Positions 26,516 to 36,335 of a DNA stretch of 64,000 nt are shown piece after piece. The position numbers and the translations under genes were made by a program. How positions within the stretch are numbered: position 1 is the stretch's first letter; every line of letters begins with the position of its first letter. Under the pieces are notes generated by a model. The model saw nothing but the letters and a program-made list of their open reading frames with translations, was not told the DNA's origin and ran no database searches. The stretch lies in the NCBI RefSeq assembly GCF_014191495.1, contig NZ_JACHWR010000001.1:496001-560000 (forward strand), written 5' to 3'. Origin of the DNA: Nocardioides soli (lineage in GTDB: Bacteria > Actinomycetota > Actinomycetes > Propionibacteriales > Nocardioidaceae).

Positions 26516-27190
26516 TCAGACCCGGCAGCCCAGCTCGGTCAGGGCCGCGCGCCCGGGGTCGGTGAGCCGCAGCGCGCGCGAGTCGGTCGCGCGGCGCACG
26601 AACCAGCCGCGATCGACCAGGGCGTCGGTGATCCCGGCGGCCAGCGCACCGGCGAGGTGCGGTCGGCGCTCGGTCCAGTCCAGGCACGGCCGGGCGAAGG
26701 AGCGACGCCGCGACCGGGCAGCCGCGACGTCGACACCCCACGCGCCGAGGGCGTCCACACCCACGGGCGTCACGTCGTACGCCGGCGTCAGCCACCCGCG
26801 CTCGAGCAGCACGTCGTGCAGGGCGACGCCGCACACGCCGGCGAGGTGGTCGTAGCAGGTGCGGGCGAAGCCGAGCGCCCGGGCGTGCCCGGCCTGGCGC
26901 AGCGAGACCACCGGACGCGGCGGCGCGACCTGCGAGAGCGCCTCGAGGGCGGCGCCGACGTCGGGCCCGGCGATCCGGTGGTAGCGGTGCCGCCCCTGGC
27001 TGACGACCTCGACGAGTCCACCCTCGCGCAGACGGGCGAGATGCTCGCTGGCGGTCGACGCGCTGACACCGGCGGCCCGCGCGAGCTCACCGGCGGCGAG
27101 CGCCCTACCGCCCATCAACGCGTCCAGGATGCGGGCCCGGCTCGGGTCCCCGATCAGCGCGCCGACGGCAGCGAGGTCGGTGTCGTGCAC
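26516..27190 (-). CDS. ArsR-family winged-helix regulator
   Basis: 224 residues. The first ~95 are an ArsR winged helix: LIGDPSRARILDALMGG, AGELARAAGVSASTASEHLARLREGGLV as the recognition region, and QGRHRYHRI as the wing. The C-terminal 120 residues (DHLAGVCGVALHDVLLERGWL and CLDWTERRPHLAGALAA) form the extended domain seen in YdfF-like members. Effector unknown. Divergent from the DinB-like gene (65 bp), which is the natural target. Confidence 0.88.
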   Translation of the reverse strand: MHDTDLAAVGALIGDPSRARILDALMGGRALAAGELARAAGVSASTASEHLARLREGGLVEVVSQGRHRYHRIAGPDVGAALEALSQVAPPRPVVSLRQAGHARALGFARTCYDHLAGVCGVALHDVLLERGWLTPAYDVTPVGVDALGAWGVDVAAARSRRRSFARPCLDWTERRPHLAGALAAGITDALVDRGWFVRRATDSRALRLTDPGRAALTELGCRV

Positions 27191-27255
27191 CAGGCGAGGC
27201 TACGCCGCCGATGCTTCGGCCGGCGCCGAAGCGTCCGGCCCCTAGCGTCCGGCAC

Positions 27256-27708
27256 ATGGAGAATCCCGGAGCCCTGGTCGAGGAAGCCGTCGAGCACTGC
27301 CTGGAGGTCGCCGCCACCTGGCTCGCCTGGACCGGCCGGCCGGCGGTGAGCGACGCCGGCGACCGGATCTACACGCCCTGCAAGGCGATCCGCCGGATCG
27401 GCGACCACCTCGTCGACCACCTCGCCGAGGTCGAGGCGCTGCTCGCGGGCGTGCCCACCCGGCCCGACCACTGGCACGCCAGCCTGGTGACCGTCGACGC
27501 TGACTGGGCGCGCTTCACCGAGCTCGACCTCGACGAGGCGCGCGAGCGGCTGAGCCGGCTCGGCCGCACCTTCGCACTGTGCCTCGCGGCGGCCGGGCCC
27601 GGCGAGTGGGACCTCCCACGCGGGGAGAACTGGACCCTGCGCGAGATCGCCGAGCACCTCGCCCACATCCGCTGGTACGCCGACCAGATGGGGCGGCTCG
27701 CCGGGTAG
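27256..27708 (+). CDS. DinB-like four-helix protein
   Basis: 150 residues, mostly helical. His residues at regular positions (IGDHLVDHLAEVE in the middle and REIAEHLAHIRWYADQM near the end) fit the three-His metal site of the DinB/YfiT fold used by thiol-dependent transferases such as mycothiol enzymes. No annotated substrate. ATG of MENPGALV is chosen as the one after a short promoter region. Its partner is the divergent ArsR-type gene, and the DUF952 gene follows 31 bp downstream. Confidence 0.65.
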   Translation: MENPGALVEEAVEHCLEVAATWLAWTGRPAVSDAGDRIYTPCKAIRRIGDHLVDHLAEVEALLAGVPTRPDHWHASLVTVDADWARFTELDLDEARERLSRLGRTFALCLAAAGPGEWDLPRGENWTLREIAEHLAHIRWYADQMGRLAG

Positions 27709-27739
27709 GCCCCTGTCCGCCGACTGTCACGATGGCGAC

Positions 27740-28054
27740 ATGAGGATCTTCCACATCGCCACCCTCGCCGACTGGGAGGCCGCCCAGGAGTCCGGCGCCT
27801 ACCGGACCTCGACGCGCGGGGTGACCCTCGACGAGGAGGGCTACCTCCACGCCAGCCGGGCCGACCAGTGGGAGCGCGTACGGGCGGCGTACTACGCCGA
27901 CGTCACCGAGCCCCTGGTGCTGCTGGAGATCGACACCGAGCTGCTCGACGCGCCCGTGGTCGAGGAGGCGCCGGCGCCCGGCGTCGATGAGACGTTCCCG
28001 CACGTCTACGGGGAGCTCGCCCCGGCCGCGGTCGTCGCGGTCAGGCGGCTCTAG
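27740..28054 (+). CDS. DUF952 family protein
   Basis: 104 residues starting MRIFHIATLADWEAAQESGAYRTST. The early W and the block EGYLHASRADQW, then ETFPHVYGEL, are characteristic of DUF952 (PF06108), a family related to glutathione-transferase-like or pseudouridine fold proteins whose biochemical role is unknown. Length is complete. It probably continues from the DinB-like gene (31-bp gap) and is convergent with the ferritin gene (7 bp between stops). Confidence 0.85.
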   Translation: MRIFHIATLADWEAAQESGAYRTSTRGVTLDEEGYLHASRADQWERVRAAYYADVTEPLVLLEIDTELLDAPVVEEAPAPGVDETFPHVYGELAPAAVVAVRRL

Positions 28055-28061
28055 GCCGGGC

Positions 28062-28586
28062 TCAGGCGCCGGCCTGCCGCGGCGCGGTCGGGTCGTCGCC
28101 GCCGTTGCTCTGCTCGCGGGCGACGTACTCCTCGATGTCCTCGATGTCGTCGACGTTGCGGCGCACCACGGCGAGCAGGTCGCTCATCGTGGCGACCTCC
28201 TCGACCTGCTCCTTGATGAACCACTGCATGAACTGCTCGGAGGCGAAGTCGGACTCCTCGCGGGCGATCCGGAGCAGCCCGTTGATCTGGTCGGTGACCC
28301 GCTTCTCCTGCTCCAGCGCCAGCTCCACCGGGGCGACCACGTCGTCGAACCGGCTGACCGGGGCCGGCACCGCGGGGATGGTCACCGCGCTGTCGGTGTC
28401 GAGGAGGTACTGGATCATCATCGAGGCGTGCGCCCGCTCCTCGAGCGCCTGGCCGTAGAAGAGCGCGGCGGTCTGCGGCATCGTCAGCGCGTCGTAGTGG
28501 ACGGCGCACGCGAGGTACTGGTTGTGCGCGGCGAGCTCGTTGCCGATCTGGACGTTGAGCTGCTCGACGAAGCGGGGTGCTGCCAC
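28062..28586 (-). CDS. Ferritin (non-haem, FtnA/BfrB type)
   Basis: 174 residues of the ferritin four-helix bundle. The diiron ferroxidase ligands are visible as E17 (IGNELAAHNQY), E50 and H53 (ALEERAHASMM), E94 (ALEQEKRVT) and the EQVEEVATM segment in helix D. There is no Met at the position usual for bacterioferritin haem binding. The C-terminus is a short disordered tail. It should form an iron-storage 24-mer. An IdeR-type box lies upstream of the small gene preceding it on the same strand; IdeR is known to activate ferritin genes in mycobacteria. Confidence 0.9.
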   Translation of the reverse strand: MAAPRFVEQLNVQIGNELAAHNQYLACAVHYDALTMPQTAALFYGQALEERAHASMMIQYLLDTDSAVTIPAVPAPVSRFDDVVAPVELALEQEKRVTDQINGLLRIAREESDFASEQFMQWFIKEQVEEVATMSDLLAVVRRNVDDIEDIEEYVAREQSNGGDDPTAPRQAGA

Positions 28587-28634
28587 AGGAGGCTCCTCGG
28601 GGGTCGGGCCGGATCCAGAGCCCGGGCTGGGGGC

Positions 28635-28835
28635 TCAGGCTGCCTTCGCAAGCTTCTTCTTGGTGACCTTCTTGCCGTCGGCACGCACCAACTTGCGCTT
28701 CTTGACCGTATACCCGGAGGGCAGCGTGCCTTCCTTCAGCATCCGCAGTGGGCACCGGCCGCACTGCGGCTTCGAGACGCAGCACTCCAGCTTCGGCAGC
28801 TTGGCCACCTTCTTGGAGTCCTTCTTCTTGCCCAC
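28635..28835 (-). CDS. Small Cys/Lys-rich protein upstream of ferritin
   Basis: 66 residues, very basic. Clustered cysteines C18, C19, C25 and C28 (LECCVSKPQCGRCPLRML) sit between Lys-rich ends (MGKKKDSKK and KKVTKKKLAKAA). The CC...CxxC arrangement suggests a metal or Fe-S ligand set. Similar short proteins exist in other actinobacteria in my recollection but no function is known to me. It lies 48 bp upstream of ferritin, behind an iron box, so a link to iron handling is plausible. Confidence 0.65.
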   Translation of the reverse strand: MGKKKDSKKVAKLPKLECCVSKPQCGRCPLRMLKEGTLPSGYTVKKRKLVRADGKKVTKKKLAKAA

Positions 28836-28857
28836 GACCGGAACGGTAGCACGAAGA

Positions 28858-28876
28858 TTAGGGCAGCCTTACCTCA
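28858..28876 (-). promoter_or_regulatory. IdeR-like iron box upstream of the ferritin unit
   Basis: Read on the minus strand, TGAGGTAAGGCTGCCCTAA matches the DtxR/IdeR consensus TWAGGTWAGSCTWACCTWA at 16 of 19 positions. It lies 22 bp upstream of the start of the small Cys-rich gene and between it and the ethylmalonyl-CoA mutase stop. Spacing would allow either repression or, as for mycobacterial bfrB, activation. Confidence 0.7.
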
Positions 28877-28890
28877 TTGCCGGCATTCCA

Positions 28891-30939
<2,049 letters not shown>

Positions 30940-31017
30940 ACGAGGGAGGGTAGGCCGGGGACTACCCCGAGGTAACCGGTCGGACGTGTGGGGTATCCGA
31001 CACGTCGGGCGGCGAGC

Positions 31018-31326
31018 TCAGGCGCTGGCCCGGGCGCGCTCGACCTCGACGACCCGGATCAGCCGGGACAGGTGCAGCATCCGGCGCACGGCGGGACCGC
31101 AGCCGCGCAGCATGAGGTGCTGGCCGGAACGGCTCGCCTGCCGGGTGGCGACCGCGAGCACCTTGAGCGCGGTCATGTCGATGGTGGTCACGTCGGTCAG
31201 GTCGACGACCACGTCGCTGTCGTGGCCCTCGAGGTGGTCGTAGATCGCGTTGCGGACCTCCATCGTGCTGCGGACGTCGAAGTCGCCACTGAGGAGGAGG
31301 GTCGAACCGTCGGTGATGATCTCCAT
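31018..31326 (-). CDS. STAS-domain anti-sigma factor antagonist-like protein
   Basis: 102 residues forming one STAS domain from MEIITDGSTLLLSGDFDV to the end. The phosphorylatable site of SpoIIAA-type proteins (Asp-x-Ser-Gly) appears here as TIDMTALKVL, so Thr replaces Ser at the site; that is tolerated in some members. It may bind an RsbW-type anti-sigma kinase, none of which is in this window. The ATG chosen begins with the first beta-strand; an upstream in-frame start would add an unstructured N-terminus. Confidence 0.85.
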   Translation of the reverse strand: MEIITDGSTLLLSGDFDVRSTMEVRNAIYDHLEGHDSDVVVDLTDVTTIDMTALKVLAVATRQASRSGQHLMLRGCGPAVRRMLHLSRLIRVVEVERARASA

Positions 31327-31509
31327 CTTGCGCCCCGTTTCTCGGGATCCCGCGTCCCGATCAGCCGTCCTTGGCCTTGTCACCCACTATGACGCGGATC
31401 GCGACGGAATGGTTGCCCCATAACGGGTGGTTTTTCGTCGTGTCGCGGCGCGGCCGGTGCTGACCCGCCCGCGCCCGGCCTCGACGTGGGGCCCGGCTAC
31501 GCTCACGGC

Positions 31510-32085
31510 ATGGTGCACCTGACCCGGATCTACACGCGCACCGGAGACGCCGGCGAGACCCGGCTCGGTGACATGAGCACGACCTCCAAGACCGACCCGC
31601 GGCTCGCGGCGTACGCCGACGTCGACGAGGCCAACGCCCACCTCGGCGTGGCGCTCGCCCAGGGCGCGCTCGACGACGACGTCGTCACCGTGCTGACCCG
31701 GGTCCAGAACGACCTCTTCGACGTCGGCGCCGACCTCTGCACCCCGGTCGTGCCGGACCCCGAGTTCCCGCCGCTGCGGATCGAGCAGGAGTACGTCGAC
31801 CGACTCGAGGCGTGGTGCGACGAGTACAACGAGGACCTACCCAAGCTCCGATCGTTCATCCTCAACGGCGGCACGCCCGGGGCCGCCCACCTGCACGTCG
31901 CCCGCACGGTCGTACGCCGCGCGGAGCGGTCGGCGTGGGCGGCGCACGAGGCCCACGGCGCGACGATGAACCTGCTCGCGATCACCTACCTGAACCGGCT
32001 CTCCGACCTGCTGTTCATCCTGGCGCGGCACGCCAACCGCGCGAACGGCGACGTGCTCTGGGTGCCCGGAGGCGAACGGCAGTAG
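31510..32085 (+). CDS. Cob(I)alamin adenosyltransferase, PduO type
   Basis: 191 residues. The ATP-binding N-terminus IYTRTGDAGETRLGD and DVDEANAHLG, and the C-terminal GATMNLLAITYLNRLSDLLFILAR, are the hallmarks of PduO-type ATP:cob(I)alamin adenosyltransferases (human MMAB homologue). It makes adenosylcobalamin for the mutases. FILNGGTPGAAHLHVARTVVRRAER is the usual helix with the ATP-phosphate arginines. It is a separate transcript on the plus strand, convergent with the ABC-transporter binding protein gene through a stem-loop. Confidence 0.94.
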   Translation: MVHLTRIYTRTGDAGETRLGDMSTTSKTDPRLAAYADVDEANAHLGVALAQGALDDDVVTVLTRVQNDLFDVGADLCTPVVPDPEFPPLRIEQEYVDRLEAWCDEYNEDLPKLRSFILNGGTPGAAHLHVARTVVRRAERSAWAAHEAHGATMNLLAITYLNRLSDLLFILARHANRANGDVLWVPGGERQ

Positions 32086-32143
32086 TCACTTTCTGCCGCT
32101 GCCCTGGCCGGCACGCCACGGCGACGGCCGGTCGGAACCGCGA

Positions 32144-32178
32144 CGACGGTGGGCGGAGTCCCCTTCCACCCACCGTCG
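32144..32178. terminator. Bidirectional stem-loop between convergent genes
   Basis: CGACGGTGGG and CCCACCGTCG form a perfect 10-bp stem around a 15-base loop, in the 114-bp gap between the adenosyltransferase stop and the stop of the binding-protein gene. GC-rich without U-runs, as usual for such genomes. Confidence 0.6.
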
Positions 32179-32199
32179 CCGCGCGCCAGCGCCCTCCGG

Positions 32200-33213
32200 T
32201 CAGGAGCCGGACTGCGCGAACGGGGCGACCATGACGGTCAGGTCGGGCAGCGTGTCCTCCTGGACGACCGACCCCTCGACGAGGATGTCGACGTACTTCT
32301 CGAGCCCGGGCATGTTGACGTCGGCCATGATCGGGTTCATCGGAGTCTGCTTCAGCGCCTCGACCGTCTGCCCGCAGTGCGACGACATGACGTCGTACAT
32401 CTCCTCGGCGTTGGCCGGATCGTTGAGCTGCTCGCCGGCCTCGGTCAAGGCGTCGAAGAACGCCTCCGACTGCTCCTGGTGGGACTCGTAGAAGTCGGTG
32501 GTCTGCGCGTATCCGGCGAAGGGCATCGAGACGCCGCCGGTCACCAGCGTGTGCGGGCTGCCGATGTTCCTCAGCCCCTCCATCGACTCCACCGGCAACG
32601 GGGTCTGGGCGACGTCGACCTTGCCGGACAGGACGGCCTGCAGGAGCTGGCCACCGGGGAGCGCGACCCACTTGACGGACGACGGATCGCCGCCGTCGGC
32701 ACGGATCGCCCCGGCGACCGTCGCCTCGCTGACGCCACCGACCGCGGTCAGCGCGACGGTCTTGCCCTCCAGGTCGCTGAAGCGCTCGACGTCGCTGTCC
32801 TCCTTGACCATGGCGCCCGAGGTCGCGGCCTTCTCGTCGGTCGGGAAGCCGTAGGCCGTCGCGATCCAGGTCAGCGGGGTTCCGCCCTGGATCGCCTGGA
32901 TGACCTCGCCGGGGGCCGTGAACGCGACGTCGACCGATCCGCCCACCGCGGCCGCGATCGTCGTCGAGCCGCCACCGCCGGCCTCGACCAGCTCGACGTC
33001 GAGGCCGTGGTCCGCGAACAGGCCCTTGTCCTTGGCCCACCACAGCGGAATCTCGCTGCAGTAGCCCAACGAGCTGACCTTGAGGCTCTGGTCGGTGGAG
33101 CCGCCGCCGTCCGACCCTCCGCCGCCGCAACCGGCCGCGAACAGGAGCGTGGCCGCCAGCGCGGCGATCGAGCCGCCGCGGATACCTCTGGGCAATGCGC
33201 CGTGCCTCTTCAT
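32200..33213 (-). CDS. ABC transporter substrate-binding lipoprotein (SsuA/TauA/ThiY-like)
   Basis: 337 residues. The signal peptide ends in lipobox AAGC with Cys29, followed by a Gly/Ser linker. The mature protein begins SLKVSSLGYCSEIPLWWAKDKGLFADHG and has VELVEAGGGGSTTIAAAV and VDVAFTAPGEVIQAI, the NMT1/SsuA-type periplasmic-binding fold for sulfonates, taurine, nitrate or pyrimidine precursors. It should feed the two permeases and ATPase encoded upstream. Separated from them by a 231-bp spacer holding a 13-bp tandem repeat. Start at MKRHGALP chosen for the signal peptide. Confidence 0.88.
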   Translation of the reverse strand: MKRHGALPRGIRGGSIAALAATLLFAAGCGGGGSDGGGSTDQSLKVSSLGYCSEIPLWWAKDKGLFADHGLDVELVEAGGGGSTTIAAAVGGSVDVAFTAPGEVIQAIQGGTPLTWIATAYGFPTDEKAATSGAMVKEDSDVERFSDLEGKTVALTAVGGVSEATVAGAIRADGGDPSSVKWVALPGGQLLQAVLSGKVDVAQTPLPVESMEGLRNIGSPHTLVTGGVSMPFAGYAQTTDFYESHQEQSEAFFDALTEAGEQLNDPANAEEMYDVMSSHCGQTVEALKQTPMNPIMADVNMPGLEKYVDILVEGSVVQEDTLPDLTVMVAPFAQSGS

Positions 33214-33296
33214 TGATGTGAACCTCTTGTCAGTTGAGTTCCGATGGGTGTCGTGGTGCCTTCGTTGCCGGAGCTGCTGGTGCTGCTGGTGCTGCG

Positions 33297-33439
33297 TGGT
33301 TGCTGCAAGTGGTTGCTGCAAGTGGTTGCTGCAAGTGGTTGCTGCAAGTGGTTGCTGCAGGTGGTTGCTGCAGGTGGTTGCTGCAGGTGGTTGCTGCAGG
33401 TGGTTGCTGCAGGTGGTTGCTGCAGGTGGTTGCTGCGCG
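33297..33439. repeat. 13-bp tandem repeat (11 units)
   Basis: Eleven consecutive 13-bp units: four TGGTTGCTGCAAG, six TGGTTGCTGCAGG and one TGGTTGCTGCGCG. It fills most of the spacer between a permease gene and the binding-protein gene of the same ABC operon. A shorter degenerate run of GTGCTGCTG lies just before it (33275-33300). Units are contiguous with no spacers, so it is not a CRISPR. Variants are grouped in blocks, which suggests growth by slippage. Confidence 0.95.
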
Positions 33440-33444
33440 TGGCG

Positions 33445-34320
33445 CTACAGGGCGCTGCCCTCGCGGGCCGCGGGGACCCAGCGCAGGAGCCGTGCCTCCA
33501 GGAGGCTGAAGAGCGCGTTCGAGACGACGCCGATGAACGCGATCATCACGACGCCGCTCCAGGTGTCGAGGAAGCGGAACTGGTTGCTCGACAGGACGAC
33601 GTAGGCGCCGATGCCCTCCGACGCCGCGAACATCTCCGAGACGACGACCAGGATCAGGGCGATGCCCAGGCTGACGCGCAGCCCGGCCAGGATCCCGGGG
33701 CTCGCGGCCGGCAGGACGATCCGGGTGAAGTAGGACCGCCGTTTCATCCTGAGGCTCTTGGCCGATCTCAGGTAGCCCTCGTCGATCGATCGAGCGCTGT
33801 CCATCGTGTTGACCAGGATCGTCCAGAACGTGCCCAGGACGACGATCGTGATGTTCATGCCGTTGCCGATCCCGAACAGCATGATCGCCACCGGCAGCAG
33901 GGCCGTCGCTGGGATGGCGATCCCGAACCTCACGATCGGCGCCATCAGCGCGTAGGCCGTCCGATTCATTCCGAGCAGCATCCCCAGGGACACACCCAGG
34001 ACGATGCTGATCGCCCAGCCCTCGGCGAACCGCCCCGCGCTCGCGACCAGCTGCTCCCACACCGTCTCGGAGAGGAAGAGGGTGCTGGCCCCGCCCGTGA
34101 ACCAGGTGTCGCGCAGGTTCGCGAATATCTCCGAGACGGGCGGGACGAAGGGCGTCGACCAGATGCGTGCGACGACCTCCCACAGGACCAGCAGGAGGAG
34201 GCCGAGCCAGACATGGCTGCCGACCTGCACCACCGCGCGGTGCAGTGCTTGGCCTGCGCGCCGCAGGCTCCCCCTGGTGGACAAGGCGCCGCCGTTCGAC
34301 TGGATCAAGGTGTGCGACAT
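33445..34320 (-). CDS. ABC transporter permease (SsuC/TauC-like)
   Basis: 291 residues with about six membrane helices. The EAA loop for ATPase contact lies in the segment GYLRSAKSLRMKRRSYFTRIVLPAASPGILAGLR read in two parts: RSAKSLR and VLPAASPGILAGLR. N-terminal 30 residues are cytoplasmic. SSNQFRFLDTWSGVVMIAFIGVVSN forms the last helix pair. It should pair with the second permease downstream of the ATPase gene to make a heterodimeric pore. Sixteen bp separate the two permease genes. Confidence 0.9.
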   Translation of the reverse strand: MSHTLIQSNGGALSTRGSLRRAGQALHRAVVQVGSHVWLGLLLLVLWEVVARIWSTPFVPPVSEIFANLRDTWFTGGASTLFLSETVWEQLVASAGRFAEGWAISIVLGVSLGMLLGMNRTAYALMAPIVRFGIAIPATALLPVAIMLFGIGNGMNITIVVLGTFWTILVNTMDSARSIDEGYLRSAKSLRMKRRSYFTRIVLPAASPGILAGLRVSLGIALILVVVSEMFAASEGIGAYVVLSSNQFRFLDTWSGVVMIAFIGVVSNALFSLLEARLLRWVPAAREGSAL

Positions 34321-34336
34321 GGTCCGACCGCCTCCT

Positions 34337-35212
34337 TCATGGCCGCTGCCGACGATTTGCGTGGGACCACGGGACGAACCTGCGCTCGAGCACCATGAAC
34401 CCCGTGTACTGGATGAAGCCGAGGACTCCCGTGATGACGATCCCGGCGTAGGCGTAGTCGGGATGCGTGGGGATGTCGGCCTGGAACTTGATGATCAGGT
34501 GGCCGAGGCCGGAGCCCGCCGCGACGATCTCGACACTCAGGATCACGATCAGCGCAACGCTGCCGGCGACCCGGATCCCGGTCGCGATCATGGGCAGGGC
34601 CGAGGGCAGCACCACCCTGCGCAGCACGGTGACCTTGCTCCACTGGAGGCTCTTGGCCACGGTCAGCAGCTGTGGCTCGGTGCTGCTGACCCCGTAGATC
34701 GTGTTGAGCAGGATGAGCCAGCTGATCGACGAGACGGTCAGGGCCACCTTCATGTTGGTTCCCAGCCCCAGGACCAGCACCGCAACCGGGATCAGGGCGA
34801 CCAGCGGCACCGCCCGACAGGCATGCACCACCGCCAGGCTCGGCTTGCGCATGGCGGCGACGGCACCTGCGACCAGTCCCAGTGGCACCGCGATCGCGAC
34901 GCCCAGCACCATCGCGAGGACCCAGGCGCGGACCGTGTCGAGGATCTCGGCGCGATATCCACCGTCTCCGACCAGGTGCACGACGCCCCGGGCCACGTCC
35001 ATCGGTGGCGGCAGCGACGACGAGGCGACCAGGTCGCCGCGGGTCACCGCCCACCAGCCGAGGAGCAGCAGGCCGACGCCCAGCAGGCCCAGGAGCGGAT
35101 CGCGCATCGCGAACAGGAGCGGCGTACGCCCTGGCCGCGCCGCCTTCGCCTGCGCCTCCATGGACCCCGCGGCCGCGACCCGAGCACCGGGTCGTTCCAT
35201 GAGGTCGCTCAC
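34337..35212 (-). CDS. ABC transporter permease (SsuC/TauC-like)
   Basis: 291 residues. GTG start reading MSDLMERPG overlaps the ATPase stop by 4 bp (GTGA), so translation is coupled. Membrane helices start at LLGLLGVGLLLLGWW; the EAA loop is in LLTVAKSLQWSK and VVLPSALPMIATGIRVAG. AYAGIVITGVLGFIQYTGFMVLERRFVPW ends the protein as usual. It is more similar to typical SsuC than its partner. Confidence 0.9.
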   Translation of the reverse strand: MSDLMERPGARVAAAGSMEAQAKAARPGRTPLLFAMRDPLLGLLGVGLLLLGWWAVTRGDLVASSSLPPPMDVARGVVHLVGDGGYRAEILDTVRAWVLAMVLGVAIAVPLGLVAGAVAAMRKPSLAVVHACRAVPLVALIPVAVLVLGLGTNMKVALTVSSISWLILLNTIYGVSSTEPQLLTVAKSLQWSKVTVLRRVVLPSALPMIATGIRVAGSVALIVILSVEIVAAGSGLGHLIIKFQADIPTHPDYAYAGIVITGVLGFIQYTGFMVLERRFVPWSHANRRQRP

Positions 35213-36051
35213 GACGCCTCGCGATCGACCTTGTGGGCGCCCATGATCAGCTCGTAGAGCTCGGCCCGGATCTCCCCGAACCGCGGATCCTGCTTGGACA
35301 GGAGCTGATCGCGCGGCCTGCTGATCGGCACCTCCAGGTCGGCGATCGTCGAGGCCGGCGAGCCCGAGAGCACCACGATCCGGTCCGACAGATAGACCGC
35401 CTCGTCGATGTCGTGGGTGACGAAGATGATCGTCTTGTTCCACTCTTGCCAGACGTTCAGGACCAGGTCCTCGAGCACGTTCCTGGTCTGGGCGTCGACC
35501 GACGCGAACGGCTCGTCCATCAGCAGGACCTTGGGCCGCGAGACCAGCGCTCGCGCGATCGCCACTCGCTGCTGCATGCCGCCCGAGAGCTGCCAGGGGT
35601 ACATCGGGCCGGTCTTCTCGGGCAGACCGACCTGGGCCAGCAGGCGGTACACGCTCTCCCGACGCTCCGCCTTGCTGCTCGAGTCGCGGATCGGAACCGC
35701 GATGTTCTGTTCCACGCTCATCCACGGGAAGAGCGAACGGCTGTAGTCCTGGAACACGATCGACAGCTCTTCCGGCGGACTCGAGTAGGCCCTCCCGTCG
35801 AGCGCCAGCTCGCCCGTGGTGGGCTGGATCAGGCCGGACAGGCAGTTGAGCAGGGTCGTCTTGCCACATCCCGATGGACCCACGATCGAGACGAACTCCC
35901 CCGGGTGCACGGCGAGGTCGATCTGCTCGATGGCCTGGACCTTGCCGTGCTTGGATCGGTACTGCTTCGAAAGACCGTCGACGCGGAGCATCGGCACGGT
36001 CTCCGTCGTCGGCTCGGCGACCTTGGTGTCGGTCGTTGGCTGTGAATGCAT
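35209..36051 (-). CDS. ABC transporter ATPase (SsuB/TauB-like)
   Basis: 280 residues. Walker A GPSGCGKTT (58-66), Q-loop VFQDYSRSLFPW, signature LSGGMQQR, Walker B VLLMDEPFASVD and switch His in IFVTHDIDEAVY. ASVDAQTRNVLEDL and HDIDEA are typical of the nitrate/sulfonate/bicarbonate subfamily. It energises uptake through the two permeases downstream. First gene of this ABC operon on the minus strand; the 162-bp repeat lies upstream of it. Confidence 0.93.
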   Translation of the reverse strand: MHSQPTTDTKVAEPTTETVPMLRVDGLSKQYRSKHGKVQAIEQIDLAVHPGEFVSIVGPSGCGKTTLLNCLSGLIQPTTGELALDGRAYSSPPEELSIVFQDYSRSLFPWMSVEQNIAVPIRDSSSKAERRESVYRLLAQVGLPEKTGPMYPWQLSGGMQQRVAIARALVSRPKVLLMDEPFASVDAQTRNVLEDLVLNVWQEWNKTIIFVTHDIDEAVYLSDRIVVLSGSPASTIADLEVPISRPRDQLLSKQDPRFGEIRAELYELIMGAHKVDREAS

Positions 36052-36173
36052 GATGTCAATCCCGCTTCTCTGGAAGAGCTCCTCGGCATGACCGCGGGGG
36101 CGCAGGAGGCCGCGCGGTCCCGTCGTCGTAGTGGACGCCGGCTGGCCCGAGCCAGCTGGCCCGGCGAGCGCTC

Positions 36174-36335
36174 GTGGTCATCGCTGTTGATACGTCGGGG
36201 GTATCCGTGCTCAGGGTGCGTGCCTCGCAAGGCGGCGGCGCGACGGCATACCTGGTTGTCTACCGAGCGTCGCCGACGCGGCGAGGTGCGTGCACTGGGT
36301 GGGTAGACCCTGGGTGAATCAACGGTGATGGCCAC
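36174..36335. repeat. 162-bp MITE-like repeat, copy 2
   Basis: 160/162 identical to copy 1 at 16614-16775, same orientation relative to the plus strand. Its right end CCAC is followed by TAG, and the CTA of CCACTAG is the stop codon (minus-strand TAG) of the dioxygenase gene. The left end has no CTAG (CTCGTGG). It is not interrupted by an IS. It separates the dioxygenase gene from the ABC operon, both on the minus strand. Confidence 0.92.

Noticed and set aside
33297..33439. CRISPR-like array
   Set aside because: Units are contiguous without unique spacers and only 13 bp long; no cas genes are present.
33234..33509. Coding potential of the 13-bp repeat (repeated LLQVVAASGCCK-type peptide)
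   Set aside because: All frames are open because the unit lacks stops, no ribosome-binding site, and it sits within an operon spacer on the other strand.
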